In this document: positions 7,513 through 17,287 of the stretch, one piece after another
How the letters are laid out: each line of letters starts with the position of its first letter
How positions within the stretch are numbered: position 1 is the first letter of the stretch
Origin: Mycobacterium sp. 852014-52450_SCH5900713
GTDB taxonomy: Bacteria; Actinomycetota; Actinomycetes; Mycobacteriales; Mycobacteriaceae
Assembly (NCBI RefSeq): GCF_001667075.1
Contig: NZ_LZIL01000011.1
Location: forward strand, 186,001-250,000
Reading direction: 5' to 3'
Length of the DNA stretch: 64,000 bases
Position numbers and translations under genes: made by a program
The notes under the pieces: model-generated
What the model was told of the DNA's origin: nothing
Seen by the model: the letters and a program-made list of their open reading frames with translations, nothing else
Database searches by the model: none

Positions 7513-8291
7513 GTCGATCCACTCCCCGTGGGCAGCGATCCGCAACCGGTCGCCGATCCCGGCCTGATCGAACGCCGCGGCGAACTCGTCGACGCCCTCG
7601 CTGAAGTGCGCCCAGCCGTCGACGTGGGCCGGTATCACCACCCGGGCGCCCAGGACCTCGGCGGCGGCGGCCGCGCGCGCCGCGGTCAGCGTCAGCGGCC
7701 GCCCGCGCTCCTTGGTCGGCACGCTGGCCGCCCCGGCGAACAGCACCGCGACGTCGATGGCGCCCACCCGGTCGGCCACGTCCTTGACCGCCGCCATCGA
7801 GGCGTTGTCGCCGCTGAGGTACACAGTGGGCAGGCCGGCCCCGGACAGCACGAAGCCGGTCACCTCGCAGTTGATGTGGCCGCCTTCGTCGCGCTGCCCG
7901 TCGGCCGGGCCGTGCACCGCCGGAACCGCTTGCACCGCAAGCGATCCGGAGAGCTCATGAGTCTGCCAGGGCGCAACCCCCACCGCCGGCGGTCCCAACC
8001 GGCCGGCGCCGCCGGGATGGGTGAGTACCAGCGGCGCGGCCAGGGCCATCCGGCGGCCGTCGTCGTCGAGGTTGTCGGGATGCTGGTCGTGGCTGATCAA
8101 TACCGCGTCCACCGGGCCGAGCGCCTCGGCGCTCACGGCGGGCCCGGTGAGCTTGGTCAGGTACGCGTGCACCCCTGGCGGGTCGAACGTCGGGTCGATC
8201 ACGATCCGGTGGCCCGCGATGTCGACGACCGTGGTCGGGCCGCCCAGCACACTGATGGCGCAGGCGCGCCGCTGCGCGTTCACCAAGGCGC

Positions 8292-8295
<4 letters not shown>
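7507..8295 (-). CDS. MBL-fold metallo-hydrolase (UlaG/beta-lactamase superfamily)
   Basis: The product is 262 residues from ATG 8295, whose ATGA overlaps the stop of the upstream acyl-CoA ligase, so the two are translationally coupled. It has the metal motif region 'ISHDQHPDNLDDDG', then 'PAVHGPADGQ', a YLSGDN segment and a C-terminal AHVDGWAHF, the usual His/Asp set for one or two metal ions. The family cleaves lactone, phosphoester or thioester bonds. Pairing with an acyl-CoA ligase suggests a role on an activated or cyclic acid, which is inference. Confidence 0.85.
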
Positions 8296-9851
<1,556 letters not shown>

Positions 9852-9920
9852 GAACTCCTCCGAGGTCGATTTGCTCCAGTCTGTGATACGCGGTCGCGGC
9901 CGCGCACGCCACGGCGGCCC

Positions 9921-10502
9921 TCATTCCATCGATCGGATCATCATCGCGCCGTCGTCGACGGCCTGAGGAGTCGCGTTGTTGTTCTGTCGGAAGTCGATGA
10001 AGGCCGACCGTTGGTTGGATGTGTTCAGCAGCTCGGTGAAAGTGCCGAGGACGGGAATCGGTCCCTCTGCTGCCGGCACATCGGCGGTGTAATCCACTGA
10101 AGCCTGTTGCTGAAAGCTGGCGCTCTGGAGCGGTTGCGTATCGGGTGCGGCCAAGTTCCTCAGATTGCCCAGGCCGGACGCGGATGCGTATTGATTCATG
10201 TCGTCCTGCAGGACCGCGCCGACATCCGTACTGCCGGCCTGCTTGACCGCCACTCGTAGTTGCGCGCTGCCGTCGGTATTGCTGAGTGCCACCCAATTCG
10301 GACCGCGGTGCCCGAGAACCCACCCGGGTGCCGGAGCGACCGAGACGCCGTCGGCAACAGCGATCGGCTCGGCCGATGCGAGCCGCACAGCAGGCGGTTC
10401 GGCGGTGGCGATCAGGACGGTCGCCGCCGTTATTGCGGTGGCCACGGCCATCGCGGCGGCGACCCGCTTGGGATGTATTGGCCCGAGTATCGACGAACGC
10501 AT
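9921..10502 (-). CDS. exported or membrane-anchored protein of unknown function
   Basis: The product is 193 residues from ATG 10502 (AGGAG about 9 bases upstream). A basic N terminus and hydrophobic segment at about 13-33 (VAAAMAVATAITAATVLIATA) act as signal or anchor. The rest is an extracytoplasmic domain with 'VSVAPAPGWVLGHRGPNWVALSN', the pattern of mycobacterial exported proteins that share a 'V.V.P..GW.......' motif. There are no catalytic motifs and no Cys. Function unknown; it lies between the fadD gene and a divergent SDR. Confidence 0.65.
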   Translation of the reverse strand: MRSSILGPIHPKRVAAAMAVATAITAATVLIATAEPPAVRLASAEPIAVADGVSVAPAPGWVLGHRGPNWVALSNTDGSAQLRVAVKQAGSTDVGAVLQDDMNQYASASGLGNLRNLAAPDTQPLQSASFQQQASVDYTADVPAAEGPIPVLGTFTELLNTSNQRSAFIDFRQNNNATPQAVDDGAMMIRSME

Positions 10503-10681
10503 GCGCTGGCTCCTGGTCCGGGGGCAAAAAGGGGATTCGCCCGCTGGTTCTACGATCTCCCCGGAAGGCGCGCGGTGTCCAAGATTGGGCCGCTATTTGC
10601 TGATCGCCCTTCCTTATCGAGGAAAGCCGGGAAAAGCGCCGCGCCGGAGTTCCCCCTCGCGCGGGGGCGCGGTGTGCCAAC

Positions 10682-11479
10682 ATGACTGCCATGGTGAACC
10701 CCGACCGGGCCGGCTCGCGCACCTTCGTCGTGACGGGCGCCGCGTCGGGAATCGGCCTGGCGACCGCGAGGCGCCTACTGGCCGAGGGCGGCACGGTGAT
10801 CGGCGCCGACCTGGTCGCAGCGCCGGACCTCGGTCCCCGGTTCCAATTCGTCACCGCCGACGTGACCGACGAAGCCGCGATCGCCGAGGTGCTGGCCGCC
10901 GTGCCCGGCCGCCTCGACGGCGTCCTGCACGCCGCCGGGGTCGCCGGGGGAGGCCCGGTGCACCTGCTCGACCGGACCGAGTGGGATCGGGTGATCGGGA
11001 TCAACCTCACCGGCACCTTCCTGGTCGCGAAGGCGGCGTTGGCCCGGATGATCGAGCAACCCCGCGTCGGCGGGGAACGCGGTTCGCTGGTGACCGTCGC
11101 GAGCGTCGAGGGATTGGAAGGCACCGCGGGCGGAAGTTCGTACAACGCGGCCAAGGGTGGCGTCGTGCTGCTCACCAAGAACATCGCGCTCGACTACGGG
11201 CCGAGCGGCATCAGGGCGAACGCCATCTGCCCGGGCTTCATCGAAACACCAATGGCGCAAAGCGTGTTCGGTCTCCCGGGGATGGAGGGCCCGCTGCAAT
11301 CCATCACCTCCGAACACGCCCTGCAACGGTTGGGCCAGCCGGAGGAGGTGGCGGCCATGGCGGCATTCCTGCTGTCGCCCGACGCCTCGTTCGTCAGCGG
11401 CCAGGCGATCGCCGTCGACGGCGGCTACACCGCCGGTCGCGATCACGGTGTGGTCAAACTCTTCGGCTTTCCCTCCTAG
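10682..11479 (+). CDS. short-chain dehydrogenase/reductase
   Basis: The product is 265 residues (an ATG three codons in is an alternative start). It is a classical SDR: TGAASGIG dinucleotide motif near residue 19, HAAGVAGGG for the usual NAG region, catalytic Ser in the strand VTVASVEG, YNAAK as YxxxK, and CPGFIETPM. The C terminus VSGQAIAVDGGYTAGRD is typical. It uses NAD(P)(H) to oxidise or reduce an alcohol/ketone; the substrate is unknown. It is followed 17 bases later by the catalase-related gene, so the two may form an operon. Confidence 0.9.
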   Translation: MTAMVNPDRAGSRTFVVTGAASGIGLATARRLLAEGGTVIGADLVAAPDLGPRFQFVTADVTDEAAIAEVLAAVPGRLDGVLHAAGVAGGGPVHLLDRTEWDRVIGINLTGTFLVAKAALARMIEQPRVGGERGSLVTVASVEGLEGTAGGSSYNAAKGGVVLLTKNIALDYGPSGIRANAICPGFIETPMAQSVFGLPGMEGPLQSITSEHALQRLGQPEEVAAMAAFLLSPDASFVSGQAIAVDGGYTAGRDHGVVKLFGFPS

Positions 11480-11496
11480 CGCCTTAAGATTCGCGC

Positions 11497-12429
11497 ATGG
11501 TCACTCCCGATGAGGCGATCGAGGCGATCCGAGGCACCGGCGGTGCGCAGCCGGGCTGCCGCGCGCTCCACGCCAAAGGCACGCTCTACCGCGGCACGTT
11601 CACCGCGACGCCCGACGCCCTCATGCTCACGCGCGCAAAGCATCTCGACGGCTCGCCGGTCCCGGCGCTGATCCGCTTCTCCAACGGCGCAGGCAATCCC
11701 AAACAGCGCGACAACGTGCCGGGCATCCGCGGGATGGCGGTGAAGTTCACCCTGCCCGACGGCTCCACCACCGACGTGTCGACGCAGACCGCACGCCTGT
11801 TCGTTTCCAGCACACCCGACGGGTTCGTCGATCTGCTCAAGGCGATGCGACCCGGCCTGACCACACCCCTGCGCATGGCCAAATACTTCCTCACCCATCC
11901 GAAGCTGCTGGGCGCGCTGCCGGTGGTGCGGGACGCCAACAGGATTCCGGCGAGCTACGCCACCGTCGAGTACCACGGCCTGCACGCCTTCCGCTGGGTC
12001 GCCGCCGACGGCAGCGCCAGATTCGTTCGCTATCACCTGGTTCCGGCCGCCGCGGAGAACTTCCTATCGGCGTCGGCCGCCCACGGCAACGGGGCGGACT
12101 TCCTCACCGACGAGCTGAACACGCGCCTGGAGAGCGGGCCGGTGCGGTTCGGATATCGCGTGCAGATCGCCGGGCCCACCGACTCGACGGTCGATCCGTC
12201 GGCGCCCTGGCAGAGCACGCAGATCGCGACCGTCGGCACCATCGAGATCACCGGGCTGGAGACCGAGCGCGAGCACGGCGGCGACATCGTCGTTTTCGAC
12301 CCGATGCGTGTCACCGACGGCATCGAGCCCTCCGACGACCCGGTGCTGCACTTCCGGACGCTGGCCTATTCGGCGTCGGTCAAGCTGCGCACCGGCGTCG
12401 GTCGCGGGGCCGAAGCGCCGCCCGCCTGA
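11497..12429 (+). CDS. catalase-related heme peroxidase
   Basis: The product is 310 residues, much shorter than true catalases. It keeps the distal-side segment 'CRALHAKGTLYRGTF' (catalytic His near residue 26), 'IRFSNGAGNPKQRDNVPGIRG' (heme-contact strand with Asn), and a C-terminal 'LHFRTLAYSASVKLR' holding the R..Y heme-ligand motif. The same architecture is known from the catalase-related protein MAP2744c of M. avium paratuberculosis, described structurally as a heme peroxidase using organic peroxides rather than an efficient catalase. It probably protects against lipid or organic peroxides in the cytoplasm. Confidence 0.85.
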   Translation: MVTPDEAIEAIRGTGGAQPGCRALHAKGTLYRGTFTATPDALMLTRAKHLDGSPVPALIRFSNGAGNPKQRDNVPGIRGMAVKFTLPDGSTTDVSTQTARLFVSSTPDGFVDLLKAMRPGLTTPLRMAKYFLTHPKLLGALPVVRDANRIPASYATVEYHGLHAFRWVAADGSARFVRYHLVPAAAENFLSASAAHGNGADFLTDELNTRLESGPVRFGYRVQIAGPTDSTVDPSAPWQSTQIATVGTIEITGLETEREHGGDIVVFDPMRVTDGIEPSDDPVLHFRTLAYSASVKLRTGVGRGAEAPPA

Positions 12430-12493
12430 CGGGGGAACGCAACCGGCGGTCGCCCGCCTGCCGAAACCTGCGGCAGGCTAAGGTTTTTCTTCA

Positions 12494-13279
12494 GTGTCGC
12501 CTTCCCACATGATTCTCATTTGCTTGGCCGGGTTCTGCGCCGGCGCCATCAACGCGCTGGTCGGGTCCGGGACGCTGATCACGTTCCCCACGCTGGTCGC
12601 CCTCGGCTTCCCGCCGGTGACGGCCACCATGTCGAACGCGATCGGTCTGGTCGCCGGCAGCGTGTCGGGCACCTGGGGCTACCGTGCCGAGCTGCGCGGC
12701 CAATGGGATCGGCTGCGCTGGCAGCTTCCGGCGTCGCTGTGCGGCGCGGTGCTGGGTGCGTTCCTGCTGCTGCATCTGCCGGAGAAGGTCTTCGCCGAAG
12801 TGGTGCCGGTGCTGTTGGTCCTGGCGCTGGTCCTGGTGGTCGCCGGGCCGCGGATTCAGGCGTGGACGGGCCGGCGCGCCGAGGCCGCGGGCCGCTCGCC
12901 CGAGCACATCACGCCCCGCCGCATGGCCGTCCTGGTGTTCGGGACATTCGCCGTCGGCGTCTATGGCGGTTATTTCACCGCCGCTCAAGGCATCCTGTTG
13001 GTCGGCCTGATGGGCGCGCTGCTGCCGGAGTCGGTACAGCGGATGAACGCCGCCAAGAACCTGCTGGCGCTCGTGGTGAATGTCGTTGCCGCGATTGCCT
13101 ATACGTTGGTCGCCTTCGGTCGCATCAGCTGGCCGGCCGCCGGGCTGATCGGCGCGGGGTCGCTGATCGGCGGGCTGATCGGGGCGCGCTACGGCCGCCG
13201 GCTGTCGGGAAACGCGCTGCGCGCGACGATCGTGGTGGTCGGCCTGATCGGGCTGTATCGACTCCTCGCCGTGGCCTGA
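12494..13279 (+). CDS. TauE/SafE-family membrane transporter
   Basis: The product is 261 residues from GTG 12494 (ATG 12509 also possible). It has about eight hydrophobic segments in two inverted halves. The diagnostic segment 'GAINALVGSGTLITFPTL' in helix 1 is followed by 'ATMSNAIGLVAGSVSG'. The second half has 'GVYGGYFTAAQGI' and 'NAAKNLLAL'. Members export sulfite, sulfoacetate or other small organic anions. No sulfur genes lie nearby, so the substrate is unknown. Confidence 0.88.
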   Translation: MSPSHMILICLAGFCAGAINALVGSGTLITFPTLVALGFPPVTATMSNAIGLVAGSVSGTWGYRAELRGQWDRLRWQLPASLCGAVLGAFLLLHLPEKVFAEVVPVLLVLALVLVVAGPRIQAWTGRRAEAAGRSPEHITPRRMAVLVFGTFAVGVYGGYFTAAQGILLVGLMGALLPESVQRMNAAKNLLALVVNVVAAIAYTLVAFGRISWPAAGLIGAGSLIGGLIGARYGRRLSGNALRATIVVVGLIGLYRLLAVA

Positions 13280-13304
13280 CGGGCGTGGCTGCGCCCCAAG
13301 GGGT

Positions 13305-14387
13305 TCAGCTCAGCGTGGCGGTGGCCACTTCGTCGATGACGTCCATCACCTCGCCCCGAGTGCGCCACGCCCGCAGCTGACGCATCGCCCCGTTGCCCTG
13401 CGTGGCGACACGGTCGAGTTCGCCCACCACGCGGTCATATTCGCCGAGCGTCTCCAGCGCCGGCCGCACGCGCTGTACGAGGGCGCCCAACTGCTCGCGC
13501 GCGGACACCGCTCCGCGGCCGTGGACAAGGTCGAGCGTGCGTCCGGCGAGCCCGTCGTGGGCGGCCTTCCAGTACGCCGCGCGCAGGGCCGCCGGCGGAA
13601 GCCGCCCGGGCTGGTCGTCGTCCAGCGCCGTCATCACCGCGGCCCGGACCAGCGTGGCGAGCAACACCGTTTCCGCGACGGTCGCCGGCACGTCGGCCAC
13701 CCGCACCTCGATCGTCGGGAAGTTCTCCGACGGGCGCACGTCCCAATACACCATCTTCTCGTCCAGGATCACTTCGCTGTCGATCAGCATCCGCACTGTG
13801 CGGTCGTATTCGTCGGGCGACGGGAAGAAGGGCGGCGGCCCGGCCACCGGCCAGCGTCGCCACAGGACACTGCGCCAGCTCGCGTAGCCGCTGTCGGCGC
13901 CGCGGTACACCGCCGAATTAGCCGCCAGCGCAAGCAAATTCGGTAGCCACGGCCGCAGCCAGTTGCTGACATGGATGGCAGCCGCGCGGTCGGGAACCTC
14001 GACGTGCACATGGCATCCGCAGATCCCTTGCTCGTGTGCGACCATCCCGTACTCCGCGCCGATCCGGCGATAACGGGGGGTGTCGGTGACGGGAAACTCG
14101 TGCGGTGTGGCCGGCGGCAGACCGGCGGCGAGCAGCCGAAGCCCCACAGCCTCGGCCGCCTGTGCCGCGGTGCGCCGCAGCCGGGCCAGCTCTTGGCCGA
14201 GTTCCGTGCTGGTCGACACCACGCTGGAGGTGGTTTCCACTTGGCAGCTGCTCAGTTCCAGCTGCAGCTCAACACCCCGGCGCTTGGCCTCGGCGGCCAC
14301 ATCGGCGTTTTGCGGAGCCGGTTCGCCGGTTCGCGGGTCGACAAGGAGGAATTCTTCCTCCGCGCCGAAGGTGGGAGGGTCGTTCAT
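13305..14387 (-). CDS. YbdK-type carboxylate-amine ligase (glutamate-cysteine ligase 2 family)
   Basis: The product is 360 residues. Family features are FGAEEEFLLVD at the start (acidic metal/ATP ligands), 'QLELSSCQVE', 'CGCHVHVEVPDR' near residue 125, and 'EVRVADVPATVAETV'. It should ligate an amine to a carboxylate with ATP, as E. coli YbdK does weakly for Glu and Cys; M. tuberculosis Rv0433 is the related protein I recall. Mycobacteria make mycothiol rather than glutathione, so the physiological substrate is uncertain (ergothioneine uses the distinct EgtA). It is monocistronic. Confidence 0.88.
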   Translation of the reverse strand: MNDPPTFGAEEEFLLVDPRTGEPAPQNADVAAEAKRRGVELQLELSSCQVETTSSVVSTSTELGQELARLRRTAAQAAEAVGLRLLAAGLPPATPHEFPVTDTPRYRRIGAEYGMVAHEQGICGCHVHVEVPDRAAAIHVSNWLRPWLPNLLALAANSAVYRGADSGYASWRSVLWRRWPVAGPPPFFPSPDEYDRTVRMLIDSEVILDEKMVYWDVRPSENFPTIEVRVADVPATVAETVLLATLVRAAVMTALDDDQPGRLPPAALRAAYWKAAHDGLAGRTLDLVHGRGAVSAREQLGALVQRVRPALETLGEYDRVVGELDRVATQGNGAMRQLRAWRTRGEVMDVIDEVATATLS

Positions 14388-14425
14388 CCAGCCGCAGGGG
14401 CCCTATCGGTGTCCGTGCCGCGCCG

Positions 14426-14866
14426 TCACCAACGGGCCGCGGATGCCAGCGCGGAATCGGCGGTCGGGTAGATGGGCAGCAGGGCCGACAGGCCGCACGC
14501 GTCGACGATACGGGCGACGATCGGCTCGCGGCTCACCAGGCGCAACTCGACGCCGCGCTCCTTGCAGCGCTTCGCCTCGTCGGCCAGCACCGCGAACGCG
14601 CAGCAGGCCATGAAATCCAGCCCCGTGACGTCGACGACCAGGGACCCCGGCGCGATGACGATGCCGGCGACTTCGCTGACCAGCTGGCGCCAGGTGTGCT
14701 CGTTGCAGGCGTCGACCTCCCCGCCGGCATAGATCAGTACCGCCGGGCCGCTGCGATCGGCTGACGCGCGCAGCGTGCTGTTGGGGTCGCCAAGCTCGTA
14801 GACCAGCTTCGTGCTCAGCATCAGGTGGGTAGTTGTCATGGGTTCTGCAATGACCGAGCTCAACAT
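14426..14866 (-). CDS. STAS-domain protein (anti-sigma factor antagonist-like) with Cys-Cys at the switch site
   Basis: The product is 146 residues from ATG 14866 (TAGGAG upstream). The STAS fold spans about 25-135: 'TLRASADRSGPAVLIYAGGEVDACN', 'GSLVVDVTGLDFMACCAFAVLADEAKRC', and a C-terminal helix. In canonical antagonists the segment after 'D.SG/TGL.F.' carries DS[SG], the Ser being phosphorylated by an anti-sigma kinase. Here it reads MACC, so phospho-control is unlikely. The two adjacent Cys plus a third at KRC could instead be a redox switch, as reported for M. tuberculosis RsfA. It is divergent from a TetR regulator with operator-like palindromes between. Confidence 0.8.
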   Translation of the reverse strand: MLSSVIAEPMTTTHLMLSTKLVYELGDPNSTLRASADRSGPAVLIYAGGEVDACNEHTWRQLVSEVAGIVIAPGSLVVDVTGLDFMACCAFAVLADEAKRCKERGVELRLVSREPIVARIVDACGLSALLPIYPTADSALASAARW

Positions 14867-14921
14867 CGTGGACTCCTAATCGACCGGCGTCTACGACGCT
14901 GCGATGGATGCCCGTCCTGCC

Positions 14922-14935
14922 GTCTGAAGACAGAC
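14922..14935. promoter_or_regulatory. operator-like palindrome GTCTG-N4-CAGAC
   Basis: An inverted repeat, GTCTG AAGA CAGAC, lies between the divergent STAS and TetR genes. It shares the AGACAG core with a second palindrome 35 bases downstream. It is likely a binding site for the adjacent TetR protein. Confidence 0.5.
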
Positions 14936-14969
14936 TTTTTCGCGGAATGCGAATCTCATTTCTATAACA

Positions 14970-14983
14970 AGACAGGTCTGTCT
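14970..14983. promoter_or_regulatory. operator-like palindrome AGACAG-GT-CTGTCT
   Basis: A perfect 6-bp inverted repeat with a two-base spacer, directly after a TATAAC -10-like element (14963-14968) and just before the TetR coding region. The position suggests autorepression. A further CTGTC follows immediately. Confidence 0.55.
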
Positions 14984-15021
14984 GTCTACCTATGCCAGCT
15001 AAGAGTATGTTGTGGGTTGCT

Positions 15022-15642
15022 ATGACAACCTCCGATGTCGGAACGCCCGCCGCGTCGGCTCGTGAACGTATCCTGTCCGCGGCATATGAGCTGTTCAGTC
15101 GGCGTGGAATCCGTGCGGTCGGCACCGAAGAGGTGATCGACCGGGCCGGTGTCGCCAGGGCCACGTTGTACCGGCATTTCGCCACCAAGAACGACCTTGT
15201 GCTGGCCGTGCTGCAGCGGCGCGAGGAACTGTGGACCCACGGCCTGATCGAGGAGCAGTCACGGCAGCGGGGCGAGACGCCCGAGCAACAGTTGCTCGCG
15301 ATCTTCGACGTCATGCACGACTGGATTCAGCTGCGTGACGGCTACGAGGGCTGCTCGTTCATCAACGTGCTGCTCGAACTCGGGCCCGATTCGCCTGCGG
15401 GACGGGCCTGCATCACCCACATCGAGCACGTACGCGACATCGTGCGTCAGCGCGCCGTGGCGGCGGGCCTGACCGACGTCGAGGACTTCGCCTCGTCCTG
15501 GCACATCTTGATGAAGGGCGCCATCATCCTGGCGGCCGTGGGCGACATTGATGCGGCGTTGCGTGCCCGCAGGATGGCCGTTGCCCTCATCGAAGAGCAC
15601 CGTCCGGCTGCGCCCGAGGATCTCGGCGAGGCGGCCAGCTAA
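15022..15642 (+). CDS. TetR-family transcriptional regulator
   Basis: About 206 residues from ATG 15022; in-frame ATGs at 14992 and 15007 are alternatives. The N-terminal HTH reads 'ARERILSAAYELFSRRGIRAVGTEEVIDRAGVARATLYRHFATKNDL', textbook TetR. The ligand-binding half includes 'GCSFINVLLELGPDSPAGRACITHIEHVRDIV', close to the YxaF/LmrA-like TetR group. It probably represses itself and the divergent STAS gene through the palindromes at 14922-14935 and 14970-14983. The ligand is unknown. Confidence 0.88.
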   Translation: MTTSDVGTPAASARERILSAAYELFSRRGIRAVGTEEVIDRAGVARATLYRHFATKNDLVLAVLQRREELWTHGLIEEQSRQRGETPEQQLLAIFDVMHDWIQLRDGYEGCSFINVLLELGPDSPAGRACITHIEHVRDIVRQRAVAAGLTDVEDFASSWHILMKGAIILAAVGDIDAALRARRMAVALIEEHRPAAPEDLGEAAS

Positions 15643-15650
15643 CCGCTGTC

Positions 15651-16316
15651 TCAAGCTGCGTCGGCCGCGGTGCTGTCGGCGTTGCGGTAATGCTCGGCCT
15701 CGAGCTCGGCGATGGCCCGGGAGGTGCGTTCTCGCAGCGCGAAGGCGGCGATCAGCCCGAACACGATCGCGATGACCAGCGCTATCCAGGAGAACCGCTC
15801 CAGCCAGCGTTCCGCGGCCATTCCGGCGTAGTACACCAGCGCGGTCGTGCCGCCGGCCCAGCAGATGGCGCCCGAGACGTTCGCCGCCAAGAAGCGCGGG
15901 TAGTGCATCTTCAGGGCGCCGGCCAGCGGCCCGGCGAAGATCCGCAGCAGCGCGATGAACCGGCCGAGGAAGACCGCCCGAACTCCCCAGCGGTTGAACA
16001 GCTTTTCGGCCAACGCGACGTGTCCGGGACCGAAATGTTTGGGGAACCGCCGGCCCAGGCGGTCGAAGAGCGGCATGCCGAACCGGCGTCCGATCGCGTA
16101 CCCGATCGAGTCGCCGACCACGGCGCCGATCACCGCCGCGACGCCGACGCCGACGGGGTTGACGGGCAGATCGTCGTGCGACGACATCAGCGCGGCGCTG
16201 ACCAGGATGATCTCCCCGGGAAGCGGAATGCCCAGGCTTTCCAGCCCGACCACACCGCCTACCACCAGGTAGACCGCGAGCGGCGGGATCGCGTGCAGCA
16301 AAGCCTCCACATCCAT
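15651..16316 (-). CDS. dedA: DedA-family membrane protein
   Basis: The product is 221 residues, nearly identical in layout to M. tuberculosis Rv2637 (DedA, about 218). The SNARE-associated/DedA domain carries 'GVVGLESLGIPLPGEIILV' (re-entrant loop with conserved Glu), 'GDSIGYAIGRRFG', 'FNRWGVRAVFLGRFIALLRIFAGPLAGAL' (conserved Arg residues) and two C-terminal membrane helices, then an Ala/Glu tail. DedA proteins are proton-coupled lipid scramblases or flippases, for example for undecaprenyl phosphate. It is convergent with the TetR gene (8 bases apart). Confidence 0.92.
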   Translation of the reverse strand: MDVEALLHAIPPLAVYLVVGGVVGLESLGIPLPGEIILVSAALMSSHDDLPVNPVGVGVAAVIGAVVGDSIGYAIGRRFGMPLFDRLGRRFPKHFGPGHVALAEKLFNRWGVRAVFLGRFIALLRIFAGPLAGALKMHYPRFLAANVSGAICWAGGTTALVYYAGMAAERWLERFSWIALVIAIVFGLIAAFALRERTSRAIAELEAEHYRNADSTAADAA

Positions 16317-16352
16317 GCGTCCAGGATGCCTGACCGTCCGGCGATACGCGCC

Positions 16353-17171
16353 CTAAACCCTCCGGGTCGCGTCGGCCGGTCGGCTCGGCGCGCTGAGGCT
16401 CTCCAGCTGGGGCCGTTTGGGCTCGCGGCCGTCGGCCGACGACAGGCCGCGCAGGCGCCGCCAGATCCACGGGAAGAAACTGTCCTGCGTCCAGCGCAAT
16501 TGCTCGTAGGTGCCCGTGGTCAGCGACCGGCGCCTCGCATCGGGGCTCCCGTGGGCCCAATCATGGTTGCTGCCGGGCAGATTCAATGCCTCGGCGGCCG
16601 CGGCGGCGAACAACATGTGCCCCTTGGTGGAGGCGTGCACCCGGTCGATGGCCCAGGTGTCCAGCTCGCGCATCGACGGCGCGTTGTACAGGTCGACGAG
16701 CCGGAAACCGTAGCGATCGGCGGCGGCCGTGATCGCCGCATTGATGCGGGCGAGACGCCCGGACACCAGCCGACCGAGCGGCAGGAACTGCGCGACGTTC
16801 GGGAAGGTCGTCGTCACCACCGTCGCGCCGGATCTGGCCAGCGCGGCGTAGACGTTTTCGAGGTCGGCCAGGGCCGGACCGAACGACCGCCCCGGCTGGA
16901 TGACGTCGTTCATCCCCGCGCAGACGGTGATCAGGTCGGGCCGCATCGCCAGGGCCAGCGGGACCTGCTCGGACAAGACGTCGGCGACCCGTTTGCCGCG
17001 GATCGCCAGGTTGGCGTAGTGCAGTCCCGGATACAACGAATCGATCGTGACGGCGAGCCGGTCGGCGAATCCGAGGAGACCGACGACGTCGTCGCCGTCC
17101 CACAAGCCCTCGGTCTGACTGTCCCCGATGGCGACGTAACGGCGATATCCAGACGGAATAGCCCCGAACAC
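16353..17171 (-). CDS. SGNH/GDSL-family hydrolase
   Basis: About 272 residues from GTG 17171; no ATG, GTG or TTG start lies further upstream in this frame, though it stays open and hydrophobic (AIAIAIILGF). All SGNH blocks are visible: AIGDSQTEG (nucleophile Ser, near residue 18), 'LAIRGKRVADV' (Gly), AGMNDV (Asn) and DRVHASTKGH (Asp/His). It is an esterase or acylhydrolase. The C-terminal 60 residues are basic and Trp-rich and lie outside the domain. Divergent from an IclR regulator that might control it. Confidence 0.85.
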   Translation of the reverse strand: MFGAIPSGYRRYVAIGDSQTEGLWDGDDVVGLLGFADRLAVTIDSLYPGLHYANLAIRGKRVADVLSEQVPLALAMRPDLITVCAGMNDVIQPGRSFGPALADLENVYAALARSGATVVTTTFPNVAQFLPLGRLVSGRLARINAAITAAADRYGFRLVDLYNAPSMRELDTWAIDRVHASTKGHMLFAAAAAEALNLPGSNHDWAHGSPDARRRSLTTGTYEQLRWTQDSFFPWIWRRLRGLSSADGREPKRPQLESLSAPSRPADATRRV

Positions 17172-17287
17172 GAAGCCGAGAATAATAGCGATCGCGATTG
17201 CGGTGTGGTAGGCATGGCCGCCACTTGCCGCGCGCGGCCGTGCTCAGCTTGCTGTGAGTCGCAACCGGCGCGAGTACCTTCGCTGTC

